Shown one piece after another: positions 8,431-17,533 of a stretch of 64,000 nt of DNA. Position numbers and translations under genes: made by a program. Within the stretch, counting starts at the first letter, position 1, and every line of letters begins with the position of its first letter. The stretch is taken from positions 744,001 through 808,000 of the forward strand of contig NZ_CP150276.1 in NCBI RefSeq assembly GCF_037977235.1. The letters run 5' to 3'. The DNA comes from Paenibacillus sp. FSL K6-0276 (GTDB taxonomy: Bacteria; Bacillota; Bacilli; Paenibacillales; Paenibacillaceae). Below the pieces are notes generated by a model. The model was not told the origin of the DNA, ran no database searches, and saw only the letters and a list, made by a program, of their open reading frames with translations.

Positions 8431-10816
8431 TCAGACGGTAGAATTGCTCCGTGTAGAAACGGAGCTTTTTACGCTTTTTCTTCAAGGACGGCCTTATCAT
8501 CCTACTGTGGAGACCTTGCAGCTTCATCGTTCTTCTAGTCAGGAATGGGTGAATGCGCAGCTTGGGCTTGTTTGCTCCGAACGGCTTGGTAATGTTCAGA
8601 TTAAAGTATTTTCCCCTGAAGCTCACGGGATGGTGGACTGGCAGTCGGGGGAGTCTGTTTTCCCTTGTTTTTATGAGACACAGTCGTATGAGCTGGTGAT
8701 TCAGAAGAAGACCGCTGCTAGCCTCTCTTTTTATCATGAAAATGTGCTGCTTCGGCAGGCAATTAAGCCCCTAGGTGAGTCTATTCATGCCGGTGTGCTG
8801 AACTTTGGAAATGAGGTCGGTTTGACGGAATGGGAGATCCGCAGTTCGGGACAGGCTTTGCTGCGGGTAGAGATGGAGATCTTCCCCTCTAAAATGGATT
8901 ACAAGCTGGATTACCAGAATATTTTAAATGAAGTGAATGAGCAGATTTATAATTTGGCTTTTGATTTTTTGCGCAAAACCTACCAACTAACAGGCTTGCG
9001 GGAGACGCAGCATCAGAGTTTGACGGAGTTTTTTACCATACTACAGCATGTCTTTAGACAGCTCTTGGATGCCGTTGAGCGGATTAACAAGAATCCTAAT
9101 TACGCTCTGCTCCAGGACCGCCGATTAGTGGATGCCAATCGGGTCAAAAAGGCAGGAAGAGAAAATATCCGCGAGCTATCGAAGCATCCCGAACGATTAA
9201 GAGAAGACATGAACCATGGATTCCTGACCATCGGCAGCCGAAATTACACAGCCACACATTTAATGGAGACACGAAGACGCCTCGCCTATGATACTAATGA
9301 GAACAGGTTCATCCGCTGGATGCTGAAACGCATTCATGGAAAGCTGAAAGAGCTCAAGAGTCGCTGGAAGATTAAAAACCGAACCCCAGATCCATTACTT
9401 ATAAAAAGGTTAGACACCATGCTCACTCAGCTAGAGCGGGTGCTCAAGATGGATTTCTTGCGTGAGGCTGGAGTGCTGAAGCAAATGTCCGTTACGCTGG
9501 TGCTGCAGATGGCCCCTGGATACCGCGAAGTCTATCGCTGTTATCTCATGCTGCTCAAAGGCTTGTCTATTCAAAGTGACCTGTTCCGCTTATCCATGAA
9601 GGATGTTGCTCAGCTCTATGAGTACTGGTGTTTCTTAAAGCTGAATCAGCTCTTGGGGCAGAAGTATAAACTGATGAAGCAAGATATTATTAAGGTGAAT
9701 CGGAACGGTATTTTTGTTACACTTGACCGCTCGCAGAGCGCTAATATGGTGTACGAGAATCCAGTTAACGGGGAGCAGTTCATCCTGTATTATAATACGA
9801 TTCCTGGCTCGGATAAGACACCGACGCTCAGTCAGCGTCCGGATAATGTGCTGACACTGAAGAAGAAGGATGCTGGCAAAATCAAAGAGTACAAGTATGT
9901 TTTTGATGCAAAATACCGGTTAAATCCGGCTTATGAAGGCACTTCCTATCACGGGACTTATAGACAACCTGGACCTGAAGAGGATGACATCAACACGATG
10001 CACCGCTATCGAGACGCCATAGTGTATCAGGAGAAAGGCTCGGGGGAATACGAACGAAGCATGTTCGGTGCCTATGTGTTATTTCCCTATCCGGATGAGG
10101 AGCGGTATAAGACCCACCAATTTTACAAAAGCATCGAGCTATTGAATATTGGCGCTTTGCCATTCCTACCGAATTCTACAAGCTTGGTGGAGCAATTCTT
10201 AGATGAGATTATTCAGGATAGTCCGGAAAAAGCTTACGAGCGTTCCACCCGTCCACGTGGGACGAAAGAATACTATGCCAACCAACTCGCGGGTAAAAAT
10301 GTTCTTGTCGGCTCTGTTCGTGGACCTGAACAAGTGGCGGTGGCGAGGCAGCATTCTTTTTACCATATGCCATTAAAGAACCTTTCGGATGTAAAGATCC
10401 TTACACAGATCGAGTTCGTAGCCATGTGCCAATCTAGAAAAAAGTTTATTGATCCTGCAAAAACGGGCATTCACTGGGTGGGAAAAGTTTCCGATTGGAA
10501 GGTGCTACGGCGTAAGGAGATTAAGGAGGTTCATTGTCGCCCTGGGACTGAGGAAGAGCTGTATGTACGATTTACGATTGAGGAATGGGAGAGTTTAACA
10601 GCTCCTGTTACATTAGGAGGACGAGGGATCTATACGGTGCTCTATACGAGCAAGTATATCCTGGACCGGGCCTTGGAGATTGCAGAGCTCCGTTTAGAAA
10701 CGGAGGAAGATCTTCGTGAATGGCGTGAGAAGCGCCGAAAGGGCAGAGTGAAGGTGAAGTTGGATCATGAACAGTATGTGGACTTAGGGAAAGTTGTGGA
10801 AGTTCGGAATATTTAA
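8402..10816 (+). CDS. DUF2357-family PD-(D/E)XK nuclease, McrC-like partner
   Basis: An 804-aa protein. The open frame starts earlier at a GTG, but ATG 8402 has AGGAGG ten bases upstream and is preferred. The first half belongs to the DUF2357 type found next to McrB-like ATPases. The nuclease core is visible as RPDNVL at about residue 480 and YVFDAKYR at about 502, giving a PD...DxK site. The C-terminal region (about 620-790) has a DUF-like beta domain with KNVLVGSVRG and IHWVGKVSDWK, which could be another nucleic-acid reader. It overlaps the ATPase gene, so translation is probably coupled. A terminator-like hairpin lies 45 bases inside the coding sequence, which may limit nuclease expression. 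Expected role: DNA cleavage effector. Confidence 0.82.
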   Translation: MDSPHTGSLNQTVELLRVETELFTLFLQGRPYHPTVETLQLHRSSSQEWVNAQLGLVCSERLGNVQIKVFSPEAHGMVDWQSGESVFPCFYETQSYELVIQKKTAASLSFYHENVLLRQAIKPLGESIHAGVLNFGNEVGLTEWEIRSSGQALLRVEMEIFPSKMDYKLDYQNILNEVNEQIYNLAFDFLRKTYQLTGLRETQHQSLTEFFTILQHVFRQLLDAVERINKNPNYALLQDRRLVDANRVKKAGRENIRELSKHPERLREDMNHGFLTIGSRNYTATHLMETRRRLAYDTNENRFIRWMLKRIHGKLKELKSRWKIKNRTPDPLLIKRLDTMLTQLERVLKMDFLREAGVLKQMSVTLVLQMAPGYREVYRCYLMLLKGLSIQSDLFRLSMKDVAQLYEYWCFLKLNQLLGQKYKLMKQDIIKVNRNGIFVTLDRSQSANMVYENPVNGEQFILYYNTIPGSDKTPTLSQRPDNVLTLKKKDAGKIKEYKYVFDAKYRLNPAYEGTSYHGTYRQPGPEEDDINTMHRYRDAIVYQEKGSGEYERSMFGAYVLFPYPDEERYKTHQFYKSIELLNIGALPFLPNSTSLVEQFLDEIIQDSPEKAYERSTRPRGTKEYYANQLAGKNVLVGSVRGPEQVAVARQHSFYHMPLKNLSDVKILTQIEFVAMCQSRKKFIDPAKTGIHWVGKVSDWKVLRRKEIKEVHCRPGTEEELYVRFTIEEWESLTAPVTLGGRGIYTVLYTSKYILDRALEIAELRLETEEDLREWREKRRKGRVKVKLDHEQYVDLGKVVEVRNI
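8446..8470 (+). terminator. Terminator-like hairpin inside the nuclease gene start
   Basis: GCTCCGT (8446-8452) pairs perfectly with ACGGAGC (8459-8465) over a six-base loop and is followed directly by TTTTTA. It lies 16 bases after the stop of the ATPase gene and 45 bases inside the overlapping nuclease gene. It could end the ATPase transcript and throttle the nuclease. Confidence 0.5.
10688..10705 (+). repeat. Second copy of the CTCCGT...ACGGAG palindrome
   Basis: The 18-bp palindrome CTCCGTTTAGAAACGGAG near the 3' end of the nuclease gene differs at one position from the one at 8447-8464. The two copies lie at opposite ends of the same gene. This copy lacks a T run. The coding readings are similar (RVETEL and RLETEED). 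Confidence 0.5.
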
Positions 10817-10944
10817 AGTTAGTGTGATAGGGTTTGCTTAACAAAGACGTGAGAGATGATTTTGACCCCTCTTTTTGAGTTTGCGGTCCAGATCAACGGC
10901 TGGTTTAGCAATATCTTTAAGATAGTGTACGCTTTGATGAGGAG

Positions 10945-10970
10945 GGGCTGAAATGAAAACTCAGCCCTTT
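10945..10970 (+). terminator. Probable terminator after the McrBC-like operon
   Basis: GGGCTGA (10945-10951) pairs with TCAGCCC (10961-10967), followed by only three Ts. It lies about 130 bases after the nuclease stop. Confidence 0.5.
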
Positions 10971-11019
10971 ACTCTAGCTACCCCTATTTGTGGTGAGAGA
11001 GTTTCTTCATTCTAAATAA

Positions 11020-11045
11020 AAAAAGACACTACATCATGCAGTGTT
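11020..11045 (-). terminator. Terminator of the minus-strand secreted-protein gene
   Basis: Read on the minus strand, AACACTGCA/TGTAGTGTC forms an imperfect stem followed by seven Ts. It lies just beyond the stop codon at 11056. Confidence 0.7.
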
Positions 11046-11055
11046 CCTATCAGAC

Positions 11056-11632
11056 TTAACTTGATTGCAACATGTAATTTCCAGAAGGTTTGAATTTGTT
11101 TGTAGATGGTTGCCAAGTATAAATACCTTCTGCATGCCTCCATATACCATCATTTTGAAAATTGCTAATATCTTTCCAATATTGATGTATGCGACCTTGC
11201 TTATCAAATTCGACGCCGAGATCTCCCATCATTTCAAGCGTCTTAACTAGCGTCCCGTACTGCAAACGATATGCGTAAATTTCAGTATTTGAGGGTAGAT
11301 AATCGACCGCAATTATAATCTGTCGTTCTTTCGGCGTCACGGTTAAAAGTCAAGCTTGTCTTGCTTTCTCCATCATCATACACTTGAATTCCGGTATCTA
11401 TAAGCACAAGCAGACCTTTTGAGTTAAGTAAAAAAAAGTTACCAGACTCAGTGAGCATGACCGTTTCCATTTTATTATCGTGGTTCAAGTCAGTGGTTTG
11501 GATCAACTTAACTTTTTCTTTAGGGTACTTGTGTTTCAATACATTTTCTGGGATTACACTAGCAGCACTCACAATCTGTGACATTATTAGCATGCTGCAC
11601 ACCATCATAACGCTTGTAATTAATTTTTTCAT
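11056..11632 (-). pseudogene. Small secreted protein gene broken by a +1 frameshift
   Basis: Two overlapping minus-strand frames join into one protein of about 190 aa. The first frame gives a signal peptide (MKKLITSVMMVCSMLIMSQI...SAA) and a mature part with DLNHDNKMETVML, resembling a calcium-binding or VCBS-like repeat (D-x-N-x-D-x-x-x-E). The second frame gives the C-terminal half. They meet near 11343 at a run of four Ts on the minus strand; with three Ts the frame would read SLTLTVTPKER without interruption. So this is either a real inactivating slip or a homopolymer sequencing error. The function of the product is not recognised. Confidence 0.6.
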
Positions 11633-11804
11633 CCTTAATCTCCTTGAAATGTAGTTACTCTAGTTGTTAAGTAGCTTTAGCAAATATAAATCTATCATAG
11701 TGCTAGTAGCTGAACATCACAATGTACTCGTGAGTGGAAGAAACTTCATCCTTAGCTATACACGCTGAAAGTATTACCAAGATAGGAATACCCTACTAAT
11801 GTAG

Positions 11805-11903
11805 CACAAGCAGCTAAAAATGGCGAAAAATTTATGAGATTGTACCGTGGTGACTGGAGTGAATACGGTTGTCAATCCGAGGAAGAGGTTTGGTGCACGC
11901 TAC
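11805..11903 (+). pseudogene. Relic of a phage/plasmid primase-like protein
   Basis: The frame reads TNVAQAAKNGEKFMRLYRGDWSEYG in two pieces and then QSEEEVWCTL. This resembles the segment 'A-K-N-G-E-K-F-x-x-L-W-x-G-D-W-S-G-Y-x-S-Q-S-E-A-D' that I recall from P4-type phage/plasmid primase proteins. It has no start, no catalytic domain and degenerates after residue 33. It is a scar of a former mobile element beside the helicase gene. Confidence 0.5.
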
Positions 11904-12120
11904 CTTCTATACGGGATACAATTTCTCTATATTCTCGAATAATACTGGTTAGACCTCAGCTTCGATTTTCCCCTAGAGTAAGTCATCCACTTTTTCTTGT
12001 ATACCTTCTGGCAATATTCATCGTTAAACGGACATTCTTTATACTCATTTGGCTGGGTGTTTATATTATAATAGTCTTAAAAACTGGATTTTTGTCGCAA
12101 AAGAAAGAAGGAAGTCTTTT

Positions 12121-15100
12121 ATGGAAACCAGTGAGGATCAGCGCAGTACTGCTAAACAGAAGCTTATTCAAGTGTTTTCCTACCTGCAAGCTATGAATCA
12201 ACTAAAACAGCCGGTAATCAAAAGGATTTCCGGTCATTTATGGTCACAATCTTTTTTGGATTTACCGAGCAATCCCAATGTAATCTGTGATTTTGTGGAC
12301 GAAATAAATCCTTCTGAACGTATAGAGGATCTGATTTCTGATGTCTTGCTGACCGTTAGGAGACCTGATCCGACTCCCTGCCCGAAACCACCTGAGGTAC
12401 TGAAGCGCTGGCTGAAGCCGGATTGGGAGAAAATTCAGACGCAGCCGGATCGAATTGAAAGTCTTGAAAGCTATCGTGAGCAAGAGGATCTAGAGGAGTA
12501 TGAAGCATATCAGGAACGTTTCGATCAGGATGAAGAAAGAGTACAGATCTGGGGAAAATGGATTGAGGATCGTGAAGTATGGAAGAAAAATGAATGGCCC
12601 GTACGTAAGACTATTAAGTTGTTCGAGAATTTGTACATGCTCTATTCATGGATAGATCGTGAAAAGGATTCCGTGGAGCTAATGATTGGCGATGGGATAC
12701 TACACTGGGAGCTGCAGCCGGAAACCATTCATCATCCCGTACTGCTACAGAAGGTCCAACTGTTTTTTAATCCGGATGTTCCAGAGTTTACACTGATTTC
12801 TACTGAAGATGAGCCTATGTTTCATAGTGCTCTATTTAGAGATACGCTTGAAGTTAGTTCGCAATCCATAAAAAAATGCACCGAAGATTTGTCGGAGTTA
12901 CCTTGTTCACCCTTAGGACATGTTGGTACTGATAATTATTTAAAAAAGGTATCCAGCCACTTGTCTGCTAAAGCCATATTTATGCCATATGGTAGTAAAG
13001 AAGTGGCTTTAAGTCAGGAGAATAAGGCAGTGTCCATTCGGAGAGAGCCAGTGATTTTTTTGCGTAAGCGTACTATTGGGTTCGATCATGCGATTGAAGA
13101 AATCATTAAGGATTTAAATGAAAGAGAAGATTTTCCACAGGCGATAGCCAGAATCACCGGAATTGATATAGAAACGGCACCACAGGCAGAAAATGCTTTT
13201 TCATATTCCAATTTGAATGTTAATGGAGAGAACGAGGAGATTCTATTTACCAAAGAGGCAAACTCGGAGCAGTTGGATATTGCCCTGAAGCTGGGCCGGT
13301 TTGGTTCGGTTTTGGTACAGGGGCCACCAGGTACAGGTAAGACACATACTATTGCCAACCTGCTTGGTCATTTTCTAGCAGAAGGTAAGAGTGTGCTTGT
13401 AACCAGCCACACCTCAAGAGCACTAAGCGTTCTGCGTGATAAAGTGGCCGGACCCCTTCAAAATTTATGCGTCAGCGTATTGGACGATGTCAGCGGTCAG
13501 AAGCAACTGGAGAACTCCATTGACATCATAACATCGACATTAAGTTCGATATCGTTGGAGCAGACTGAGCAGGATATAGCGGTTCTAGCTACTAAACGCA
13601 GATCAATTCTGGAACAGATCGAAGTGATTAACAGTAGCCTTCGAATCTCTAGAGAGAGCGACTATCGACCAATTATACTTTGGGGTTCTGAGTATGATCC
13701 TTCCAGAGCAGCGAAAATGATCTCAGCAGGACAGGAAACGCTGGACTTAATCCCAGGAAGGATTGTGGCAGGTCATGCTCTTCCGCTTACTCCTTCCGAA
13801 TTGAATAGCCTATATATAAGCTCTGGTGAGATTACAGCAGAAGATGAGAATGAATTCAAATATTTATCTATTCAAACAGAAAAGCTTATTACTCCTGAAG
13901 AATTTAATGAACTAGTCCAAGAACATCATAAGTTGCTTAGCGCAGATAAGAATAAACATTTACCTTATTGGACAACAAACATGGATATACAACCGGATAA
14001 GCTGTGTACTGTCCTTATGCAATTGCGTCAAACGTTGGTCATAGGCAATCATGAGGATTGGAAGCTTGAACTGATTTTTACTAACGAGAATGAAAAGAAC
14101 GACTGGATCGAATTGCTGGAAGAAGTAGAGAAGTGGTTAGTGCTATATCGTACAGCGAGATCTGCTAGATACAAGTATGAATTTGAACATTTGACCGAGG
14201 GTGATTTGCAGACTTTACTTCCTGTGCTGAATGAAATAAAGCGACACTTGGAAAATGGAGGGAAACTAAATTCATTTCAGCTGCTACTTAAGCGGCAATG
14301 GAAGAAGGCTTGTGAACTTATTGTACCTCCTGGCAAGGAGATCGAGGAGTTGGATATCGCTTATCTTGATGCCCTACTAACGGTCATTAGTTACCAAAAT
14401 CAGCGTTCTAAATCGATTGCTCGTTGGAAACGACAGGTAACCGATAGAGGAGGTTACGATCTCTCCGAATTTGGGCCGCAGCCTGAAGAGTATATGGAGA
14501 ACGTTCAGACGGAAATCCGTGGTTTGTTGGACTGGAGACAATCAAGCTTCAATCCTCTGTTACAGATTTTAGAGAATGAAGGGCTTGTGTGGCGTGCGTT
14601 GTATAATTCCAAGCCGCTTCCGATAGACAAGAATGCCGAATGGCTTCATCTGCAGCAATTAGTAGAGCAAGAACTTCCAGAAATCATAAATTCATATATC
14701 CACGCAGAGAGATGGAATATAGTCAACTGTCGTATTCAGGAAGTGGTACAGACCGTTAGTACTCTAGCAGAACCCCATTCACTTATATTAAGTAGTCTTC
14801 AGGAAAGCATTGTGCAGCTAAATCAGCAAAAGTATGGAGAAGCTTATCGTGCCTTACAGCAATTATGGGGGAAAAGTACTCTGATTCGTCAGCGACAAGA
14901 ATGGCTGCAGCAGTTGGAAGAGAGTGCTCCCGATTGGTCACAGGCGATTAGGAATAGGTGTGGAGTTCACGGTGATGCTCAAGCTCTAAGTGATGTTCAG
15001 ACTATTTGGCTGCTTAAACAATTAAATATGGAATTGGATCAACGAGCGGCGATTTCTACACAACAGTTGCAAGAAGAACTAGCGGGAATCCGTAAACAGT

Positions 15101-17157
15101 TTAAATCGGTCACTCTACAACTGGTCGAGAAAAAGGCTTGGCTCGCTCTCGCACGAAAGACTACGCTTAAGCAGCAGAACGCTCTCCATGGCTGGAAGCT
15201 CTTAATGAAAAAAGCAGGGAAGCGGACGGGGAAAGCGGCGCCGCATCTTCTTGCCGAGGCCCGTAAGCTTATGCCAATCTGTCAAACTGCTGTTCCTGTC
15301 TGGATTATGCCTACTTACAGAGTGGTAGACAGTTTCAATCCTTCTGAGAACCATTTTGATGTAGTTATAGTGGATGAAGCTAGCCAGGCGGATATTATGG
15401 CATTAACGGCGCTTTATTTGGGTAAACAAATTGTAGTTGTAGGTGATGATGAACAGGTAAGTCCAGAGGCAATCGGACAGCGATTGGATGAGACAAGAAG
15501 GTTGATGGATACTCTCCTGGAAGATATCCCTAATTCGGCCCTGTATGACGGGAGCACTTCAATTTATGATTTAGCCAAAACCTCCTTTGCGGGAATGACG
15601 CAGCTCAGAGAACATTTTCGCTGTGTAGAACCGATTATCCAGTTCAGTAACAGCTTGTCCTATAATGGTTCGATTCTACCACTTAGAGATGCAGGTGGGG
15701 TGTCCACTAAGCCTTATACTGTTGAGTACCGTGTTGAGAGCGGAGTAAGAAATAACAAACAGAACGAGACGGAAGCGCAGGCAGTTGCTTCTCTCATTCT
15801 TTCCGCCATTGAGCAAGAGGAGTATAAGGACGCTACCTTTGGGGTGATTACCCTGCTTGGGGAAGAACAGGCTATTCTAATTGATCAGTATCTACAGAAA
15901 CATATACCAGTCACGGAATACAAACGTCGAAAGATACGCTGCGGAAATTCAGCGCAGTTTCAGGGAGACGAGCGAGATGTTATTTTTCTGTCCATGGTCG
16001 ATGCATCAGAAGAATCTGTACCACTGCGTCTAATTTCAGATCCCGGGAATCGAACTAAAAAGCGCTATAACGTAGCCGTTAGTCGAGCTCGTGATCAAAT
16101 ATGGCTTGTTCATTCTCTTGATACCTCAACGCAACTTAAAGAGGGCGATCTTCGAAAACGATTAATTGAGTATATCCGAAATCCATATGCCGCCGATGAA
16201 GCCTTGAAGCAGTATGAAGCTATCCTTGAATCTGAGTTCGAGCGACAGGTTATGCAACGTGTGTTGCAGGAAGGATATAGAGTACGTCCCCAATGGAAGG
16301 TGGGGGCCTATCGAATTGATATGGTTATTGAAGGGGGCGGCAAGCGACTGGCCGTTGAATGTGATGGGGACAGATGGCATCCAGCGGAGAAGCTGAAGGA
16401 AGATATGGACAGGCAATCCATACTGGAGCGACTTGGGTGGACCTTTGTACGGATCAGAGGTGGGGAATTCTTCCGACATCCGGAGAGGGCACTGCTTCCG
16501 TTGTTCGGGAAGTTAGAGGAACTGAACATACCACGTGAGCTGAACCAGCAGGAGATGGGCATGCATACAGGAGAATCCGAGTCGGCTATGCTTAAAGATG
16601 CAATAGTAAATAGAGCGGCGCGAATTAGACAGGAATGGCAGGAGCTCGAAAAGGAGCCGATTCCAGCCGCTTCAATTCCATCGGACTTCGGAGTAGAACA
16701 ATCAATTGTCGTTCAGTCCGAGGAAGAGGACGCTGAAAAATTCTTTTTCAGAGAAATTAGTATGGAACCGAATTTGGTCTACTATTGGACAGAAGAAATG
16801 CGGGATGCAGAAGAAGAAAGACAAGCGGCATTTGAACAAGAGCTTTTGGTACTGGAAACGGCTGCCGGGTTGGAAGTACATTACTGGAGCGATTCCCAAA
16901 TGATTGGGGGACTGGAGACTTCTACGGAATCCACCTTCAGCTTGACGAACTATTTGGAGTCTCATGGCCTTGAATTCCTAGATTTAAGAGATCAAGATGG
17001 TATGATCTGGGTAATAGAAGACTTAAAGATGGTCAGGCATTTGCCAACAATGGAACAAAGAGGTGTAACGTTTACTTATTTGAAAGAAGGTACGTATGAC
17101 ACTCGTTGGAGGGCTGCTTGGTATAGCGGATATCAGGAGGATAGTTCGATTGTCTAG
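12121..17157 (+). CDS. SF1 (AAA_11/AAA_12) helicase fused to a Vsr-like endonuclease domain
   Basis: A 1678-aa protein. The frame extends upstream, but ATG 12121 (METSEDQRS) follows a GAAAGAAGGA site and fits best. The N-terminal 400 residues are an uncharacterised charged region. Walker A GPPGTGKTHTIAN is at about 401, and SF1 motif Ia-like VLVTSHTSRALSVL follows. A long insert (about 480-1060) separates it from Walker B VVIVDEASQAD at about 1080. Motif III-like QIVVVGDDEQVSP, motif V QGDERDVIFLSM (about 1280) and motif VI YNVAVSRARDQIWLVHS (about 1315) are all present. Residues about 1370-1460 form a Vsr/MTES-type nuclease with IDMVIEGGGKRLAVECDGD then RWHP. Such single-protein helicase-nucleases are predicted anti-phage effectors. 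It stands alone, with a TATAAT at 12067 as a possible promoter element and a strong terminator after it. Confidence 0.88.
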   Translation: METSEDQRSTAKQKLIQVFSYLQAMNQLKQPVIKRISGHLWSQSFLDLPSNPNVICDFVDEINPSERIEDLISDVLLTVRRPDPTPCPKPPEVLKRWLKPDWEKIQTQPDRIESLESYREQEDLEEYEAYQERFDQDEERVQIWGKWIEDREVWKKNEWPVRKTIKLFENLYMLYSWIDREKDSVELMIGDGILHWELQPETIHHPVLLQKVQLFFNPDVPEFTLISTEDEPMFHSALFRDTLEVSSQSIKKCTEDLSELPCSPLGHVGTDNYLKKVSSHLSAKAIFMPYGSKEVALSQENKAVSIRREPVIFLRKRTIGFDHAIEEIIKDLNEREDFPQAIARITGIDIETAPQAENAFSYSNLNVNGENEEILFTKEANSEQLDIALKLGRFGSVLVQGPPGTGKTHTIANLLGHFLAEGKSVLVTSHTSRALSVLRDKVAGPLQNLCVSVLDDVSGQKQLENSIDIITSTLSSISLEQTEQDIAVLATKRRSILEQIEVINSSLRISRESDYRPIILWGSEYDPSRAAKMISAGQETLDLIPGRIVAGHALPLTPSELNSLYISSGEITAEDENEFKYLSIQTEKLITPEEFNELVQEHHKLLSADKNKHLPYWTTNMDIQPDKLCTVLMQLRQTLVIGNHEDWKLELIFTNENEKNDWIELLEEVEKWLVLYRTARSARYKYEFEHLTEGDLQTLLPVLNEIKRHLENGGKLNSFQLLLKRQWKKACELIVPPGKEIEELDIAYLDALLTVISYQNQRSKSIARWKRQVTDRGGYDLSEFGPQPEEYMENVQTEIRGLLDWRQSSFNPLLQILENEGLVWRALYNSKPLPIDKNAEWLHLQQLVEQELPEIINSYIHAERWNIVNCRIQEVVQTVSTLAEPHSLILSSLQESIVQLNQQKYGEAYRALQQLWGKSTLIRQRQEWLQQLEESAPDWSQAIRNRCGVHGDAQALSDVQTIWLLKQLNMELDQRAAISTQQLQEELAGIRKQFKSVTLQLVEKKAWLALARKTTLKQQNALHGWKLLMKKAGKRTGKAAPHLLAEARKLMPICQTAVPVWIMPTYRVVDSFNPSENHFDVVIVDEASQADIMALTALYLGKQIVVVGDDEQVSPEAIGQRLDETRRLMDTLLEDIPNSALYDGSTSIYDLAKTSFAGMTQLREHFRCVEPIIQFSNSLSYNGSILPLRDAGGVSTKPYTVEYRVESGVRNNKQNETEAQAVASLILSAIEQEEYKDATFGVITLLGEEQAILIDQYLQKHIPVTEYKRRKIRCGNSAQFQGDERDVIFLSMVDASEESVPLRLISDPGNRTKKRYNVAVSRARDQIWLVHSLDTSTQLKEGDLRKRLIEYIRNPYAADEALKQYEAILESEFERQVMQRVLQEGYRVRPQWKVGAYRIDMVIEGGGKRLAVECDGDRWHPAEKLKEDMDRQSILERLGWTFVRIRGGEFFRHPERALLPLFGKLEELNIPRELNQQEMGMHTGESESAMLKDAIVNRAARIRQEWQELEKEPIPAASIPSDFGVEQSIVVQSEEEDAEKFFFREISMEPNLVYYWTEEMRDAEEERQAAFEQELLVLETAAGLEVHYWSDSQMIGGLETSTESTFSLTNYLESHGLEFLDLRDQDGMIWVIEDLKMVRHLPTMEQRGVTFTYLKEGTYDTRWRAAWYSGYQEDSSIV

Positions 17158-17182
17158 AGCTGGATTTAAATATGAATATACT

Positions 17183-17226
17183 AGTAATGAAAAAAGACGA
17201 CTGTTGTAGTCGTCTTTTTCATTACT
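17183..17226. terminator. Bidirectional intrinsic terminator
   Basis: A long near-perfect inverted repeat (AGTAATGAAAAAAGACGACT against its complement, four-base loop) gives A-rich and T-rich flanks on both strands. It serves the helicase gene on the plus strand and could also stop minus-strand transcripts from the DUF3427 gene. Confidence 0.85.
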
Positions 17227-17533
17227 TCTCAAGCATAGTAATCTAGCGTGTAAGAAAAAATATGCTAGATCGTTGCTACTTTTAAGAATACTAAGCCGAT
17301 GAGGCACACATTTTTTAAAAGTATATTCATGTAGATAACGATGCAACTTCACACTGCGGTTTAGCTATTTTGAGACTTAGTTCAACCCAAGCAACCTTGA
17401 GATCTTGTTTTTTGAAAAACCACGTCCTTCTATTGAATGTCATCTTTAATTCCCCTTATTACCATCTGGCTAGGGCATTAATCGAATTTATTGACCTATG
17501 ACCTATACCATCATAATTAAGCAAAGCTTAATC
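17227..17533. other. Gene-free stretch between converging helicase genes
   Basis: About 300 AT-rich bases without a coding frame I trust. A weak inverted repeat (CTAGCGTG...TATGCTAG near 17243-17268) is the only structure noticed. Confidence 0.4.

Noticed and set aside
12060..12072. Promoter of the giant helicase gene
   Set aside because: TATAAT at 12067 is good, but no acceptable -35 lies 16-18 bases upstream, so it is only mentioned in the gene entry.
11834..12196. 120-codon open frame before the giant helicase
   Set aside because: Only its first 25 residues look like protein (the primase relic); the rest overlaps the helicase start in another frame.
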